DNA from: Lineus longissimus
Lineage: Eukaryota > Nemertea > Pilidiophora > Heteronemertea > Lineidae
Assembly (NCBI RefSeq): GCF_910592395.1
Contig: NC_088308.1
Span: 21,837,501-21,901,500, forward strand
Length of the DNA stretch: 64,000 nucleotides
Reading direction: 5' to 3'
Shown here: piece after piece, positions 1-12,500 of the stretch
Layout: each line of letters opens with the position of its first letter
Numbering within the stretch: position 1 is the stretch's first letter
Notes under the pieces: generated by a model
Database searches by the model: none
What the model was told of the DNA's origin: nothing
The model's input: the letters and a program-made list of their open reading frames with translations, nothing else
Translations under genes and position numbers: made by a program

Positions 1-3000
1 CCATGGGAAAACTTTGCCTGTGGGATTTGAAGATGAGGGGCTCTGGAAGGTAAACCTCTTAAATACAAGAAAAAGCTGAAGTGCCTTGAAGAGTCGAGTA
101 GTCTTGATTTCTCGAAAGGTCCTTATAGTTATACTATGAAAAAAACAAAAAAATTACAGAACCACCTCGTTGTAAAGACAGAGAGACGTAACACCCTGTG
201 GTTTGGTTATGGATTCCTTTTGATTTTGTTGCCTTCATTATATTTTTGTAGTGTTTCAACTAAATGTCCCATGCCTGTCATTGTCCGTCGCATTGCCGGG
301 AGACCCCCAATTTTTCAAGCTATTACCTGGCGACAAATTTCACCAATGACATACTGATATTAATCCCGCTGTTTGAGATGACATAATTGCAAGGCAAAGG
401 ATCGGAGTCAGTGATTCTGAATTGGACCACTTTTGAATTTTAAAGGCCACATGAAGGGATATAAAACGATCAATATTTCACCAAAAGTGTCTGCAATTTT
501 GAAAAGAAAATTGAAAAGTTTACTGTTTATAGTTCTATTCATCCATTCTTTGGATAATAGGTTTCTTTGCTAGCCCAGGGATATTCTACAGCCTCCTCTT
601 GGCGGAGTTATTTTAGTGTGAGTGTGTGTAACTGATGGAACCCGCCCCCGGCGCTGGCCAACTCCACCCCGTCTCCGGCACTCGAACGCGCTTTATCCCG
701 ACCAGTTCTCCCGTACGCGGCAGAATTTCCGAAACACAAGATCTTTAGTAACCAAATGGCAATTTTTCACCCAAACACTCGTCCGTACAATAGTGATACA
801 TCGGAGGAGTGAACGGCAGGCTGGGATGTCAAAGCCCTGAGCCTTTTATATTCTGTTTATGATGTATGCTTGACTTAATTCTGGAGAGTCTTAATGGATC
901 TTGAGACAGCGTCTCTCAAGGAGCTACCAGAGTTCGGACACATTTTAATGATGCGCGCAGTGGCCGTGCACGCGTCTGTTGGTACCAGCATCACCCTTCG
1001 ATTTACCAAGGAGCAACCAGCATATATTCCAACTTCGTGTTACATAGTAATGTTCCACCTTGGGTAATCATCACATGGGATACTGATCACACAGAATCAG
1101 GATATTGGAACTTGCTTTTAGCGAAATCCAAGAAGTTGATCCGCAACAGCAAATTATCGTTGTGACCTTGCAACGAACGGAAGTACATTAAACCAAATTG
1201 GTGTGATTTTCAATGAGATTTATCTTTAGATCGTTGCTAGATTGCATACTATTCCTGTCCCCACATGTCAGTTCTTCCTACCCTACTCAGCGTGATCTCC
1301 ACCATAAAGTCGAGGGAAGCCGCCCGAGGGTAGACTCAGATTGATTAATAAATTTCCCCAACACCCCCAGAGAAAAATTTACATAATGTGCACCTTATTG
1401 TCCTGGGCGACTCATTCTTCCGAATGCCTCGGAGCGCTGCTTACACGATTGTCGCGACGATGGGCCCTTCGCGTACGGGAAATGACTTTCTAATAGATTC
1501 TGGTGACGGAGGTTTGGCTGCTTGTGGCAGTGCAGATGGAAAGACCAAAACCACTTGATAGCAGCTTATAAAGCCCATTGTAAAAATGTAATGATCATTC
1601 TTTAGGCTCACACCAGCTGGATTATCGCGCCTTTAGTGCCATGTTATCCGATGAAACCACATCGAGGTTTTTGTGGTGACCTTTCTTATGTCTGCATCAC
1701 TGCATGTTGTGTCTTTCTGACATTTACGGATTTGTCAAACCGTCCGTTTTATCCAGTGCATCAATATATATGTCGTGATGTAGTCAGTAAACAAAGTTTG
1801 TCAAGATGACGAATTCCAACTTCTCACCTCAGAGATAAGAACTGAGACTTCCCGATGATTTGTCACTTTGTCAAAGGGACATTTCAAGTGTAGGTTTAAG
1901 ATTAGAATGTATGGGTTTGTGGTAGTTAGTGGCAAAATCCTGAGGAGAAAATTAGGAAAACTAGTGAAAAGTAGAAACAATTATTATTGTTCTTGTTGAA
2001 AGAAGCAATAACCATATCGAAATGAGGCAATATCTTCGAGTGTGTTCATCTTGAATGGTGTATTCTCGAACCTAGACAATGGTAGACAGTCATCGCGAAC
2101 AGGTTCCACCCCTTGGTGACCACCGAGTCATCTTTTCGCCTCGCAATTAATCTACCAGCCGACCCGTTCCGAAAATTGGCCGAAATGTGATTAGGGTTAT
2201 GATTGTTGTTTGAACCGGCCAGGCCGCTGAGGAATAGCTTGATGATTCCTACGACTGGGTGACTCGTGATTGATTGAGATGAGGTAAAGATGTGATGGTT
2301 AGGAGAGGGGCAAGTCACCGTGGATGGTGATCATGGTTTATATGTTTTAGGGAAGCAGTTACGGATCTTCAGGTAGCTTATTGGGGTATTATAGACAAGC
2401 ACGACGAAGCAACCACGCCCGTGATAAAGGAAAGGACGAATAGCTTCATCCTCTTGCAAAAGTCATTCGATGGTTTCAAATAGCTGTACGTTTGAACACG
2501 AGAGTTCAAACAAACTTTTGATGAGATTCTGAAAAACCTCTATAAGGTGCATATTGTGTTGACCGATATAAACCTTTGTTTCTAAGAGTGTAGTATTTAC
2601 TCGGTTTTTAACAACTCGAAACAGATACTGTATAAGTCCCCATGTCATCGCTATAAGGTAATTCGATTACTTCTACGAGTGTCTTTTTCTCCACCCAATA
2701 ATTTGCAACAAAGTCCTCAGCGACGGGAACAGACGAGAGGCACTTGAAAATCAAGATGGTGCCCGGTATCGCCATAGAAAATATCTGTGTAATCATTCTA
2801 TTCTCAATAGTAATCCCCGCATCTCTCGCCAATTGCCATCATGATGCCATGATAAGGTGGCAGTGTCATCTTAATTGTGCTCATCCGCCTCAAAATAAAA
2901 ACAAGTCTCTCCTCATTAACACGAGAGTTAGAGTCTTCCCGTGGCGACGAGATCGCGACTTTGATGCTACGCCGCAAGCTCTCCGCAACTAATGAAATTA

Positions 3001-3557
3001 CTGCTTAATAGAAAAACGAGGTTTTGATGTCCGGGCAATGACAGGGGGCCACTGATACAATTCCATGTTATTCCACCACCGATAATTCTCTCAATAACAT
3101 ATTATTTGATTAAGTCGATCTTGACTATTCTCAAAATCAGATTAGACACAATTGACGATCACCAGTGTACACGGATCGCTTTCAGCGCGGCGGCCATCTT
3201 GATTGGTTGGCTCTGATCAGATTTGCTGTGTAATCCTGCTCGGCTGATTAAAGCGGGCATATGTCCGCCTTGCAATAAAGTCATCTCTTGTGACATGCTC
3301 GGATTATCAACAAAGGTAGATTGGATCATGATGGTGCATAAAATATTTTGCCACGATCTGATAAAGTTGGATATTTCAAAATGTCATGTGGTTTTTGGTT
3401 ATTTGTTATCACCAAATGCTTGACAATATCAATAGAGACAAATCTTCTCCAACTATAAACATTTCGTGATTGTCTGCCAAAAAAAGGTTAATGGTGTACA
3501 AAGAGGGGTTTACGGTGAAGGACAAAATAAAAGAACAAAACACAGTATTCAACTTAC
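1..3557 (-). other. Downstream Pax2/5/8 intron or 3' part; no exon recognised
   Basis: After exon 4 a phase-1 acceptor should lead to residual-homeodomain and C-terminal transactivation exons. I read the minus strand for the expected signals (an FTxxQLE helix, the SYP..TGRD and PYSHPQY-type blocks) and found none. Several short open frames exist (for example 2046-2318 and 2608-2832) but lack matching splice sites or family sequence. A good acceptor (TTTACCTTCCAG) occurs about 45 bases from the window edge and could open the next exon, but too little follows to judge. The stretch 610-720 is clearly GC-richer than its surroundings and contains, on the minus strand, a tRNA B-box-like word (GTTCGAGTGCC), possibly a SINE remnant. 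Confidence 0.5.
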
Positions 3558-3793
3558 CACCTTCCGGTTCTCGCTTCCGCTTGTTCGACATCTCGCCGGT
3601 AGGGGACTGTTGGACAGGGGCAGCAGCACCATTGGGAGTATGCATCCCGAGTATTCCACTGACGGAGAAGGAGCCGGCTTTCTGCTGGGCTAGTAAGGCA
3701 TCCATGGGAGTAGGCGTCTGTGGCAGGCCTGGACTACCGCTTGGGGAGCCTGGGTTGTGTTTATGCTTTTCGGCAGCTTTGTTTCGTACAATT
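3558..3793 (-). CDS. Pax2/5/8: Pax2/5/8 exon 4: end of paired domain, linker and octapeptide
   Basis: This exon encodes IVRNKAAEKHKHNPGSPS, finishing the last paired-domain helix, then a Pro/Ser/Gly-rich linker (SGSPGLPQTPTPMDALLAQQ), then FSVSGILGM and the basic motif NKRKREPEG. FSVSGILG is the octapeptide (eh1-like, a Groucho/TLE-binding motif) that Pax2/5/8 proteins keep; the vertebrate form is close to YSINGLLG. NKRKRE after it matches KRKRDE of vertebrate Pax2/5/8 and may act as a nuclear localisation signal. Acceptor CTTTCCAG|AATTGTACG and donor GGTG|GTAAGT bound 236 bp, entering in phase 2 and leaving in phase 1. The following exon must carry the residual homeodomain or transactivation region, but I do not recognise one in the remaining 3.5 kb. 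Confidence 0.95.
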
Positions 3794-6700
3794 CTGGAAA
3801 GCCGTTAAAAGAGAATATTGCTCGATTAAAGTCTTCACGATTTATTGAATTTGATTGAGGGTGGTTGTGGTTAGTAGATCTTCGGGGAAGGTTGGTCTGC
3901 AAAAGAATAATCTTTTCCGAAATGGATTAAATTTAATTACTAACCGTAACATAGAAAACACCGCAAGTGCACAGTTTTCAGATTTAGTAGGCAAGTCTGC
4001 GGTACTGAGGGTTAAACCAGGAAGGGCATTTTGTTTACATTTTTTTTGGTAGCTGGGTCCCTGGTCACAAGTTCACGACCAGGTAAAAAGTGTTGAAAAT
4101 GCACTTAGATGGATTAAAGAGATTCATTAACTTCAAGAAGTGGTCAAGAGGTCCCTCTAGTCTGTTTGGCCGTCAATCAGATCACGATAAAGAGACTACT
4201 CAACAGAAGTGAGGTCGGTGTCACATCCAAGGTGTTGGACCGTTCACTTGAAATGTCCGATGTTATTGTTTGGAATTAAACTACGGGCAAGTTACTCGGT
4301 TCAAGTAAATCTTGAAAGGTAAATGTTTTGGGAATAGTTTTGTAGTTGTTGTCTTGGTGTATTCACCATGTTTTGGCCAAGAAGATAGCAGCAAAGATAG
4401 GGAGAAGTATAGCTTTTAATCGGGTTGAACGCGTTGTGTACTAGAGGTACAATGTATAGTCATAGCCTCGGCCCGGAGCTCTTGTCAATCTAGTATTTGA
4501 TTTGAAACATGTTTTAAGCTATACTTCGCCAATAGTTCCTGACAACTCCACTGATTTGTTTACGGATGGAATTCGACAAACTGCTCTGAATCCAACATCT
4601 ACACACTTGAAATAGAATCTTAATGGGAAATTCGATGTAAAACTTAGTTTGTAAAAAGCATCATAGATTCTAGAAACTTTTGCCTGTGTAGCGAGTGTCT
4701 TTAATACCACTGCCCCAAGGCTTGTAAATTCTCATGCACTTTCACTGTCATAAATGTCACAACCAAACAAGAGAGTAAAGAAGCAGCTGGCTACGCAAAA
4801 CACTTCCACGGCTCCGGTTACAAAATGCGTAGATGACGGCAGCTCATTCGGTATCCGATCACGTCTTAGTTTAGTGACGTCCGTTTCTGAGCAATAACAT
4901 CTTCATTAGCGCGTCGCTAATTACTATAACATTGCTCTGAAGCTATTAGGCGATTTCGTGTCACGATTTAAGAAAAGAACATCGGGGTGTAATTATTTCA
5001 TAGATTTACAATTAATAAATATGTAAACGACACCCCGTTGCCAGCTCTCAGGCGATCGAAGCGCCAGAAGGAAAACTCGAACTCTCTCGGGAGTTCACGC
5101 CGGAACGCGAATTGCCCAACTGAATGTCTTTACACAACAGCTAAAGATTCCCCTATTCTTATCCATCTACTTTCGACATTAACTCAATATAGATCAGGTT
5201 CATTACATTGTGGACTTTGAATAACCAAAGCCTTTGTTTCTGCGTGTGTCATTTTCTTCCACTTAGGGCCAGATGCAGATAGTGGGAGCAGAACTTGCCT
5301 CCTTACGGTTTGATGCGTCCGATTACGCATGGCCCGATGATTGCAGGGCACTCGGAATGAAACCTAAGACATCACGCCCGTATCTATTACCAACAGTAAC
5401 AACTTTCCAAGAGGACACCATCAGAATTACCTTTGAAACAAAATTGCCGGAGACAACCTGCAATTGTGAATGTCTACACAGAGAAATCTCGTGAAAATAA
5501 AACGAAGTGACCCGAGAAGGATTGGGGCAAAATCTAACGCAGTGTAATTGAATTTTGGAGTGAGTCCGTGTAGTTAACCAACCAACTTGGACGGACAGGT
5601 GTCCTACGTTGCATTGAGATAACAATCTGTGATCAGTGGTTGTGCTAACTTTGGCTTTGTTCACTGTAGAATTGTCTCTAGTGGGAGTTTAGACGGAAAA
5701 TGCACGCTCCAAACCATGTCGTGGATGCTGGGCAAGTTGTCATGTCATAATTAGTGGTTTCAGTGAATTGAATTTTCTGAAAAATACGTGATGAGTTCAC
5801 TGGGAAAGAAACATGAAAATGATACCTTAAAAGATGTAATGTCAGCAAAAAATACACCACTTCCGACGATACAGTTCATGACATCAATCACGGGGCGTGT
5901 AAGCGCGTGGTACAATACAGTTGACATATCGTGTGAAACAACATGCAATTGTACCCGATATTTTTAGAGATGGAAACACGATAATTTTTGATACTTTTGT
6001 CTGCTATACAATGACCGTAACATCATTGTGTTTTTTTGCCATTTTTATCAGTGACGTTTATGTATTTTTAGCAAAAATTTTCTGTGATAGGAATCTTTTT
6101 GCAAGTGTACCACCATCTGTCAGTTATAAGCTAAGGGAACAGTATCTTATCAAAACATAGGGTCTGTTTTAACTTCCAGCCTTTTTTGATTATACTGAGG
6201 TGACACGGGCAAGTTTTCGCCATGTTTCGGGGGTTTCTCCCCGCCTATACCATGTCATATGGGCGGCTGATGGCAATGACTGTATCGCGAGATCGGGGAG
6301 GGTGTAAGGTCCTACTCATCAGGAGTATGATCTCATACGGCCCGGGTCCAGACACGATGGGAAAACCTCTTTCACCATCCGGGAGAACGGTCCACTGGAT
6401 AAGATGATCATTTATAACGCAATTTTACACTTTGATTAGTTTGCAAAATTGAGTGGCGTAATTGATCGGGCAAGTCGAGTGAAAGGAGCTCTTGCTTCTG
6501 TATAAGGCTGATGACGGTTTGCCTTCTGACAAAGGTTGTGCAATAGAGAGTAAGAAGGCCATGTGGCCTATCCGAAGACCGGGCGCGGGGATTTCATATT
6601 TGATGACACAGACGGCGCGCGCAACGCACATCACACGACCTTTCCCGAGATCTCGTGCGGGAGGTTTTGGGAAACCCTACTGTCGAGTTCATGCACGGAT

Positions 6701-9080
6701 CCCGTGCTGTCGGTGACACGTCTTGAAATAAAACATAAAAGTTTGGAACTACGGACGTCCGGAAAAGAAAACGTTGTAATTTACGTAGCTGTTGCGTGTT
6801 TATTGTAATCAATTTTATTGAGGCTGAAACAATCGGACTGGGTTTAGCCTGATGGCCCAGAGATGATTATCGTACGGGGGGATAAGACGACGGCGCACGC
6901 TCCTGTCTCCAAGTTTCCACTCGGCCGGCAATGGGACAGGGGACGGCTGAATTTAATCACATTATGGTTTTCTCCTTATAAAATCACCCGCTATGTCTGT
7001 TTTTGATCATTCTCCAACCACAATGTCGGATGAAAGGAAGGTGACAAGTCACGTGATGCACAAGTTTAATCTGCGCCAATATAATGGCGCTCTTTCATCA
7101 GCCATCGTCTGCCTAATTGAAATATCTGTTTATCTTAGCTCGGTTCGATAACAAAATGGCATACATCAATCGCATTGTAAGTCTATGAAACCACCATTGT
7201 TTTGCGAGGCGTGTCTGATGAGACTATTTTCTAAATAATCTCCCGTAACTGTTTGAGAATCTGGCGGGCAAGTGAACAGTCACGAATACCAATAATGTCA
7301 CACGAGAATGGCACGTGACGGGCGCTGACCACTCCCAGGGCAGCAGGTAGCAGACGGCGTTGTCTGTTGCTGGTTTCTCTCTTGGCATCAGCGGCCATGC
7401 GCCTCAATAAAAAATGCCATCAACGATCATATGACATCAAACTGCTTGTGTGCCAGTGAAGAATTTGGTGGTAGATTTTGTATTAAAATCTTTTTTGCCT
7501 GAAACTTTTTTCTTTCAGTTGGATCTTTGTTCACATCGTTTAAAGTGAATTAGATTGATTTTAGTAAATCATCAAAGCCAATCCCACACTACCCATGAGT
7601 GGGTTGAGAAAGTCAAGCGAAGTCATACCAGTTCGTGGTGCATCATAGCATTGGTATGCAAGAACAATACTTGTAGCACCATACGATATCCCTGAGAAAG
7701 TACCCCCAAAGTCACGATAGTCCTCATAAACATGGTCACTATGGAGTCAACTGTGGTCACCTTTCCCCCACTCCATGTAAACACCATTCCTAAACATCGT
7801 CTCTTTGTTGTGACAACCAATTGAGAGTGAATTGGATCTCGTGAATCCTCAATTTGGATAGACTGTGGGGGCATTTTGGTTACACCCATTGACCTTTTGA
7901 CTGGATTACGCAATTCATTTCGTGTTACGAAAGACGCTGCAGATTTCACTATCAAATCTTTTGTGCTTGATTGTGGTCTTCAACAACTTTGCCAAATGGC
8001 ACTCAATGGTGGACAGTGATTCTTGCTAAGATGGCCGGACCGTATGGCACCGCTGCAATTCGGACAATCTCGGGACTATTCCAAGCATCTGGACCTTACA
8101 TGGCGACCAAAATAGACGAGGAATGCCGAGTAAAACTTGAAAGCATCGACATAACTTCCACTCGAGTTGTAACGCCAATCGGAAAGTGGAAGGAGATATT
8201 CAAAAAATGTCAACGATGTAACATTTTGACTGTTTAATTGACTTGAAGGAAAGTGACGCCACAGTTTAATGATTTCTCTTCATATTTTCAGTCATTTCTC
8301 GTCCAGACAGTTTATATTTGAATTGAATCGTTTTGAGACAGACGACATCGGAATGGATTTTTATAAAACGTGGAATTACCAGGGCTTTGGAGGGAAAACC
8401 CATGGGATTACAACAGCAATATTGAAAACATGCTTGGAGATAAGGAAGAGAAATGATACTGATACGAATACATTCCAAAACTGTTGATATCAGATGCAAT
8501 TATGGAAAAAAAGAGTTGATGAAAGTTGGAAAATATAAGAATTTCATCAGGGAGTGACATCATATTTTCAGCATCTTGTACAGCCTCTCATGCTACTTCC
8601 GGTCGATGAAGATACAGATTAAACTTATAATAAGCAAGAAGAAAAATACTACATGTAATTTAGGAGAAAATAATATACTCAAGTTTCACCAATCTAAGAC
8701 CGGTTGATTAATAACTACGACATCGAAACAAAGGTCAAGTCGGAACACGACGGTACACGACCGTGTACATCACTTGAATTGAATGCTGATTCAGAACAGG
8801 TCTTAGATAAGTGAAGCTAGCGTATGTACAACGTGTAAAAACAGAACAAAACTTATTATACAAAGATACTAGTTTTCCTTGCATATAGCTCCACCTTTAG
8901 TTGGTTTCTGTTACAACTGATCTGATGCCGACTTGCTGGAATTATTCCATTTTGAAATGGGCAGCAATGGTCGGTGCTATCGATAGGCAAGGAATACCAG
9001 TACATGTGACAGCCAAACAACACCGAAGATAAACGCCATGCGGGAAGTGAGGGTGAGACACCGTACGTTTATCTTCTTAC
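3794..9080 (-). other. Pax2/5/8 intron 3 (exon 3b to exon 4)
   Basis: A 5.3-kb intron bounded by the exon 3b donor and exon 4 acceptor. No convincing coding exon was found. The block around 6900-7120 is richer in CpG and transcription-factor-like words (TCACGTGA at about 7051, AATAATGGCGC-type words at about 7083) than its AT-rich flanks and may be a regulatory element. On 7620-8240 frames are open on both strands (minus 7623-7955, plus 7971-8237) without clear splice sites or known domains; I leave these unassigned. Confidence 0.6.
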
Positions 9081-9278
9081 CTATTAATGGAACTGACGCT
9101 AGGCACGTTCTCCTGGTCACACACCCCTTCAGCCAGCAGCCTGTCCCGGATCTCCCAGGCAAACATAGTCGGGTTCTCCCTCTTGTACTTAGCAATGGCG
9201 TTCACAACCTTCGGCGTAGCCACCTTGGGCTTTGAACCACCGATCACACCGGGTTTAATAGACCCCGTTTCATAATAT
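9081..9278 (-). CDS. Pax2/5/8: Pax2/5/8 exon 3b: consensus-like copy, rest of paired domain
   Basis: This second, downstream exon 3 copy encodes [18 protein letters not shown], the linker and RED subdomain with [18 protein letters not shown], ending SVSSINR. It is closer than 3a to the general Pax2/5/8 consensus, so it is the better candidate for the ancestral exon. It is also 198 bp, entering and leaving in phase 2; acceptor ACAATTTCAG|ATATTATG has a weak pyrimidine tract and donor AATAG|GTAAGA is strong. It joins exon 4 at codon AG|A (Arg), giving SSINR-IVRNKAAEK. Synonymous sites have diverged heavily from 3a: about 14 silent differences against one replacement in the first 25 codons. This points to an old duplication kept under purifying selection. 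Confidence 0.95.
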
Positions 9279-9316
9279 CTGAAATTGTCAATATGATTCA
9301 TGATAAATAACCTTAC
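9279..9316 (-). other. 38-nt spacer between exons 3a and 3b, too short for normal splicing
   Basis: The spacer runs from the exon 3a donor (GTAAGG) to the exon 3b acceptor (TTTCAG). A 38-nt distance leaves little room for U1 snRNP at the donor and U2 at a branch point, which is a known way to make neighbouring exons mutually exclusive. Joining 3a to 3b would not break the frame, because each exon is a whole number of codons, so distance rather than frame must keep them apart. If the spacer were retained, reading on from exon 3a would meet TAA at once (AGG TAA). Any branch point used for exon 3b should lie inside the spacer or in the end of exon 3a. Confidence 0.8.
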
Positions 9317-9514
9317 CTATTTATTGAACTGACACTGGGGACATTTTCTTGTGAACAGACACATTCCGATAGCAGCATATCACGTATTTCCCAGGCAAAC
9401 ATTGTGGGATTCTCAGCTTTGTAATGGAGGATGGCGTCGACAACTTTAGGGGTAGCAACCTTGGGCTTCGAGCCCCCTATCACTCCAGGTCGAATTGACC
9501 CGGTTTCATAGTAC
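9317..9514 (-). CDS. Pax2/5/8: Pax2/5/8 exon 3a: alternative copy, rest of paired domain
   Basis: This is the first exon 3 copy met in transcription. It encodes [18 protein letters not shown], then the RED subdomain with [18 protein letters not shown], ending SVSSINR. It is 198 bp with acceptor TTTCCAG|GTACTATG and donor AATAG|GTAAGG, entering and leaving in phase 2, so it joins exon 2 and exon 4 in frame. Compared with copy 3b it differs at 9 of 66 residues. It departs from family consensus at RDM (usually RDR), SEC (usually AEG), VCS (usually VCD) and YKA (usually YKR or similar). The changes fall in and around the first two RED helices. The linker after the PAI subdomain and the last helix (VPSVSSINR) are unchanged apart from one Lys/Arg swap. 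There is no stop or indel, so it is not decaying. Confidence 0.93.
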
Positions 9515-12500
9515 CTGGAAACATACATATGAGCTCCTGATGTACTGGCATTTTTAAAAGTTTGTTAGTATTTTTGAATCAGAACCGTTGTTAGTAGAAG
9601 AGACGTGTCGTGGTAAAATCATGATAAGTATAGAAAGGGTATTTACGCTATGGGATTTTAAATATTCAATTACAGATTAAATTTTTAAAATTTTTAACGA
9701 ACGTTGTAGGCCTTTAAAGCAAAATATGTCAATTATATGAATCTGGGTTGATACGAGGTGCCAACTTCTACATGTAAGTTGATATCTCCAAGGAGCGCCA
9801 ACTGACCATTTAACGACAAAAAAGTCATGTTCAAGCCATTTTGCACTGCAAAGCTTCAGTCGTAATTATTTCATGTTTTTAAAGGGGCTAGGATCGGACC
9901 AATTTAAAAAAGCTTACACCATTGGAGAGGGTTTAATGTCAACTTGAGAACGCTGTGTACAAACATAGTTGACGGACGCCTGACATCAAGTGACCACAAG
10001 GGGCAACACTGTCATACTGATTTAGTTTGAAGAGTCGGTTGAAGTTATTTTTGTCTGTCATTTTGGCCCTTCAATTTATTTATTTTTCTCAATCAGTAGA
10101 AATCGAAGAGCAGGTTATACTAAAATCTGCTCTACACAAGTATTGTTTTGACATTAAATGAAAGTATGCATTACAAAACTGGTCTGAAGCGGAACTCAGT
10201 CATCACGGGATCAGCATCAAAGGATGTGACGTCAGAAAAGCACTGAAAAATTGAAGTTTCACTCTTCAGTTTTTCTGTATTGTACCAGAATTGGACCAAC
10301 TCCTACCACTGGAAGTTGTAGTCTGCAAAACGTACTCTATGGAAATAATGTAACATGTCGTGGTGTTATAATTTATAAAACAAGCCAATTTAAAGAATAA
10401 GCGTTGTCGGTTGAAGAGGACCTGGTGACATCCGAGTCTACAAGGTGGTCCCCGAGGATCAAGTATAAGTACGCCTCTTGACCACTCTTGACAGCCTTCT
10501 CTGTAATCATCGCGCGGTATTATTCCCAGGTATGGCGGTGGTGTCTGGTCACCCGCATGAGGAGGCCAGCAGACCAAAAATTATAGCAATTTTGTCAAAA
10601 TATCCACCGCCACAACATTTACTAAACGTTTTAAAAATCTGTAACATCTGTATGTCAGATTATTCTGATCAAATATAAGATGGCAGTTGACTATTTTTGT
10701 CATTTTATACCCCATATGGGTAACAAACAAAAGATCGCTACAGATACCCTAATGAGAATATTGTCTGCGTAAGCCTGTCCACCTGTTTTTGGCAAAGATA
10801 GTGGTTGAAATCATTTTTTTATTGTACTTAAAGTTATGTGTTTAAGTAGATCCAGGTGCAAGCTTATAACACTTGTCATCTGATTATTATGACGCTTAGA
10901 TTTGCTGAGGATCGGTATGGCACTTAAAATGTTCGGTGGATTTGCATCATAAATTTTAAGTCTATCCAAGTACGTCAATTCATTGAATAGGCCTAGGCCC
11001 TAGAACCTGGTGGGTTTGTCAACGTGGGTAACCAACCTTGATATGTAGGCACACGGGTCTAGACAAGGCGCAGTGTGTTTGTGCAATGACTTATCTATGA
11101 TCTGTTTAAAATTTACCAATGATTAGGTATGTCTAAAGGCAAATCCGAATTCGACCATAAAAAGGAAGATTGATTTTCAAAATTGTCGTATTGTAGCCTT
11201 TTAAGTAGTTTTAAACAAAAGCTGTACTTAAAAGGGAAATGATTTTGCTTAGTTCCAGACACCTGTTGTCTTAAATGCAGGGTAAAATATGTATTCTGTA
11301 TTATTATCCGTCGCATCTGTCCAACATCAACGTTAATACTTCAAAACGAAATGACATTGTTTCTAATGAAATATGCATAGGGTACGATTTACTATTATGC
11401 AGTTGGTAAATTAAATCTTTACATTAAAATGATGAGGCCTGTTGCGCATTTGGAATGCTCCGAGTGCTTAAATCTGCAATTTATATGAAGACGGGAATTA
11501 ATGCGTTTGTATGAAAACAATGACAATGACTAAGAAGGTATGTGATTGAATTGGTCTCTGTCGGTTTTACATCCTGCGAGTTATGAATCATTATGAAAAT
11601 ATGGATTATTCAAAGTTTTGTTATACCATGTATATTATTGTACTCACAAACGTAAACTAACTTTTAAATGAAGAAACTGCTTTAATTTTGGAGCAGCGGG
11701 TCTCAATCTGGCACTGTGAGTAAAGAAAACGAAAGTAAAAAACGCCCTGGCCGAAAACAGCATTCACAACGCATCCAAACATCTGGCTTGCAAGAATAGT
11801 TGAACAACAACTAAAAATTCGTCGCCGAAATATCAACAAATAAGACATTTTCACAAGTTAGAAATAAAGGAAAGTACTTCTCCGTTTAATCTAAAACTTA
11901 ATTAGTGTAATCACGTACTTAATGGACTGCGACAAATGACATTTTAAGTGGCGTTGATATCCATTTAGCGGCGTCCATTTCATACTGGACATTACAACGC
12001 GCCAGCTAGTCGTTCCCAATTTCTGTCATTACAGCAGTTAATGACCTGACTGTGGTTTGATTCGACTCTTGTTGGCAGCACTGATAAACTGTATCACGTT
12101 ACGAGAGTTGACAAACCGCAAAATGTTAATTAGGAGGAAAGCTTTGAAAATTCGATAATTACTATGAGTTTGAGATTGTTAATTACACTATACATGTATA
12201 TGTTGCAAGTATTGTCGATTAAAGACTTTGGGGTCGTAGAATCATTTGGGAATTAACGCAATTTCCTTTGCCTTTGAATTGACTTGATATGGAACTTTGC
12301 GTTATATTTGATAAAACTATTCCAGGACAATTTACCCCAATACTTAGCGATAGTAAACGTTCAGTAAGAAATTCCCGGAAATGTGGTTTCTAGTATTTTT
12401 TACACGGTCTTCGAAAGGAATTGAAGCAATGGCGACAACTTATTGTACAAGAGGAAAAACACATTTAATTGATGCACATAACTTACACCATCCTTTTATT

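Noticed and set aside
1-45. Minus strand after a good acceptor can be read as SPSSSNPTGKVFPW, which recalls the Hox3 hexapeptide (IFPWM).
   Set aside because: Only about 14 codons remain before the window edge, two other frames are also open, and no homeodomain is present. A chance match is more likely.
7623-8237. Adjacent open frames on opposite strands in Pax intron 3.
   Set aside because: No domain, no clear splice sites and no repeat termini; not enough to call a gene or a transposon.
9317-9514. Exon 3a as a decaying pseudo-exon.
   Set aside because: Intact splice sites, conserved length and phase, no stop, and mostly silent divergence from 3b argue for a maintained functional exon.
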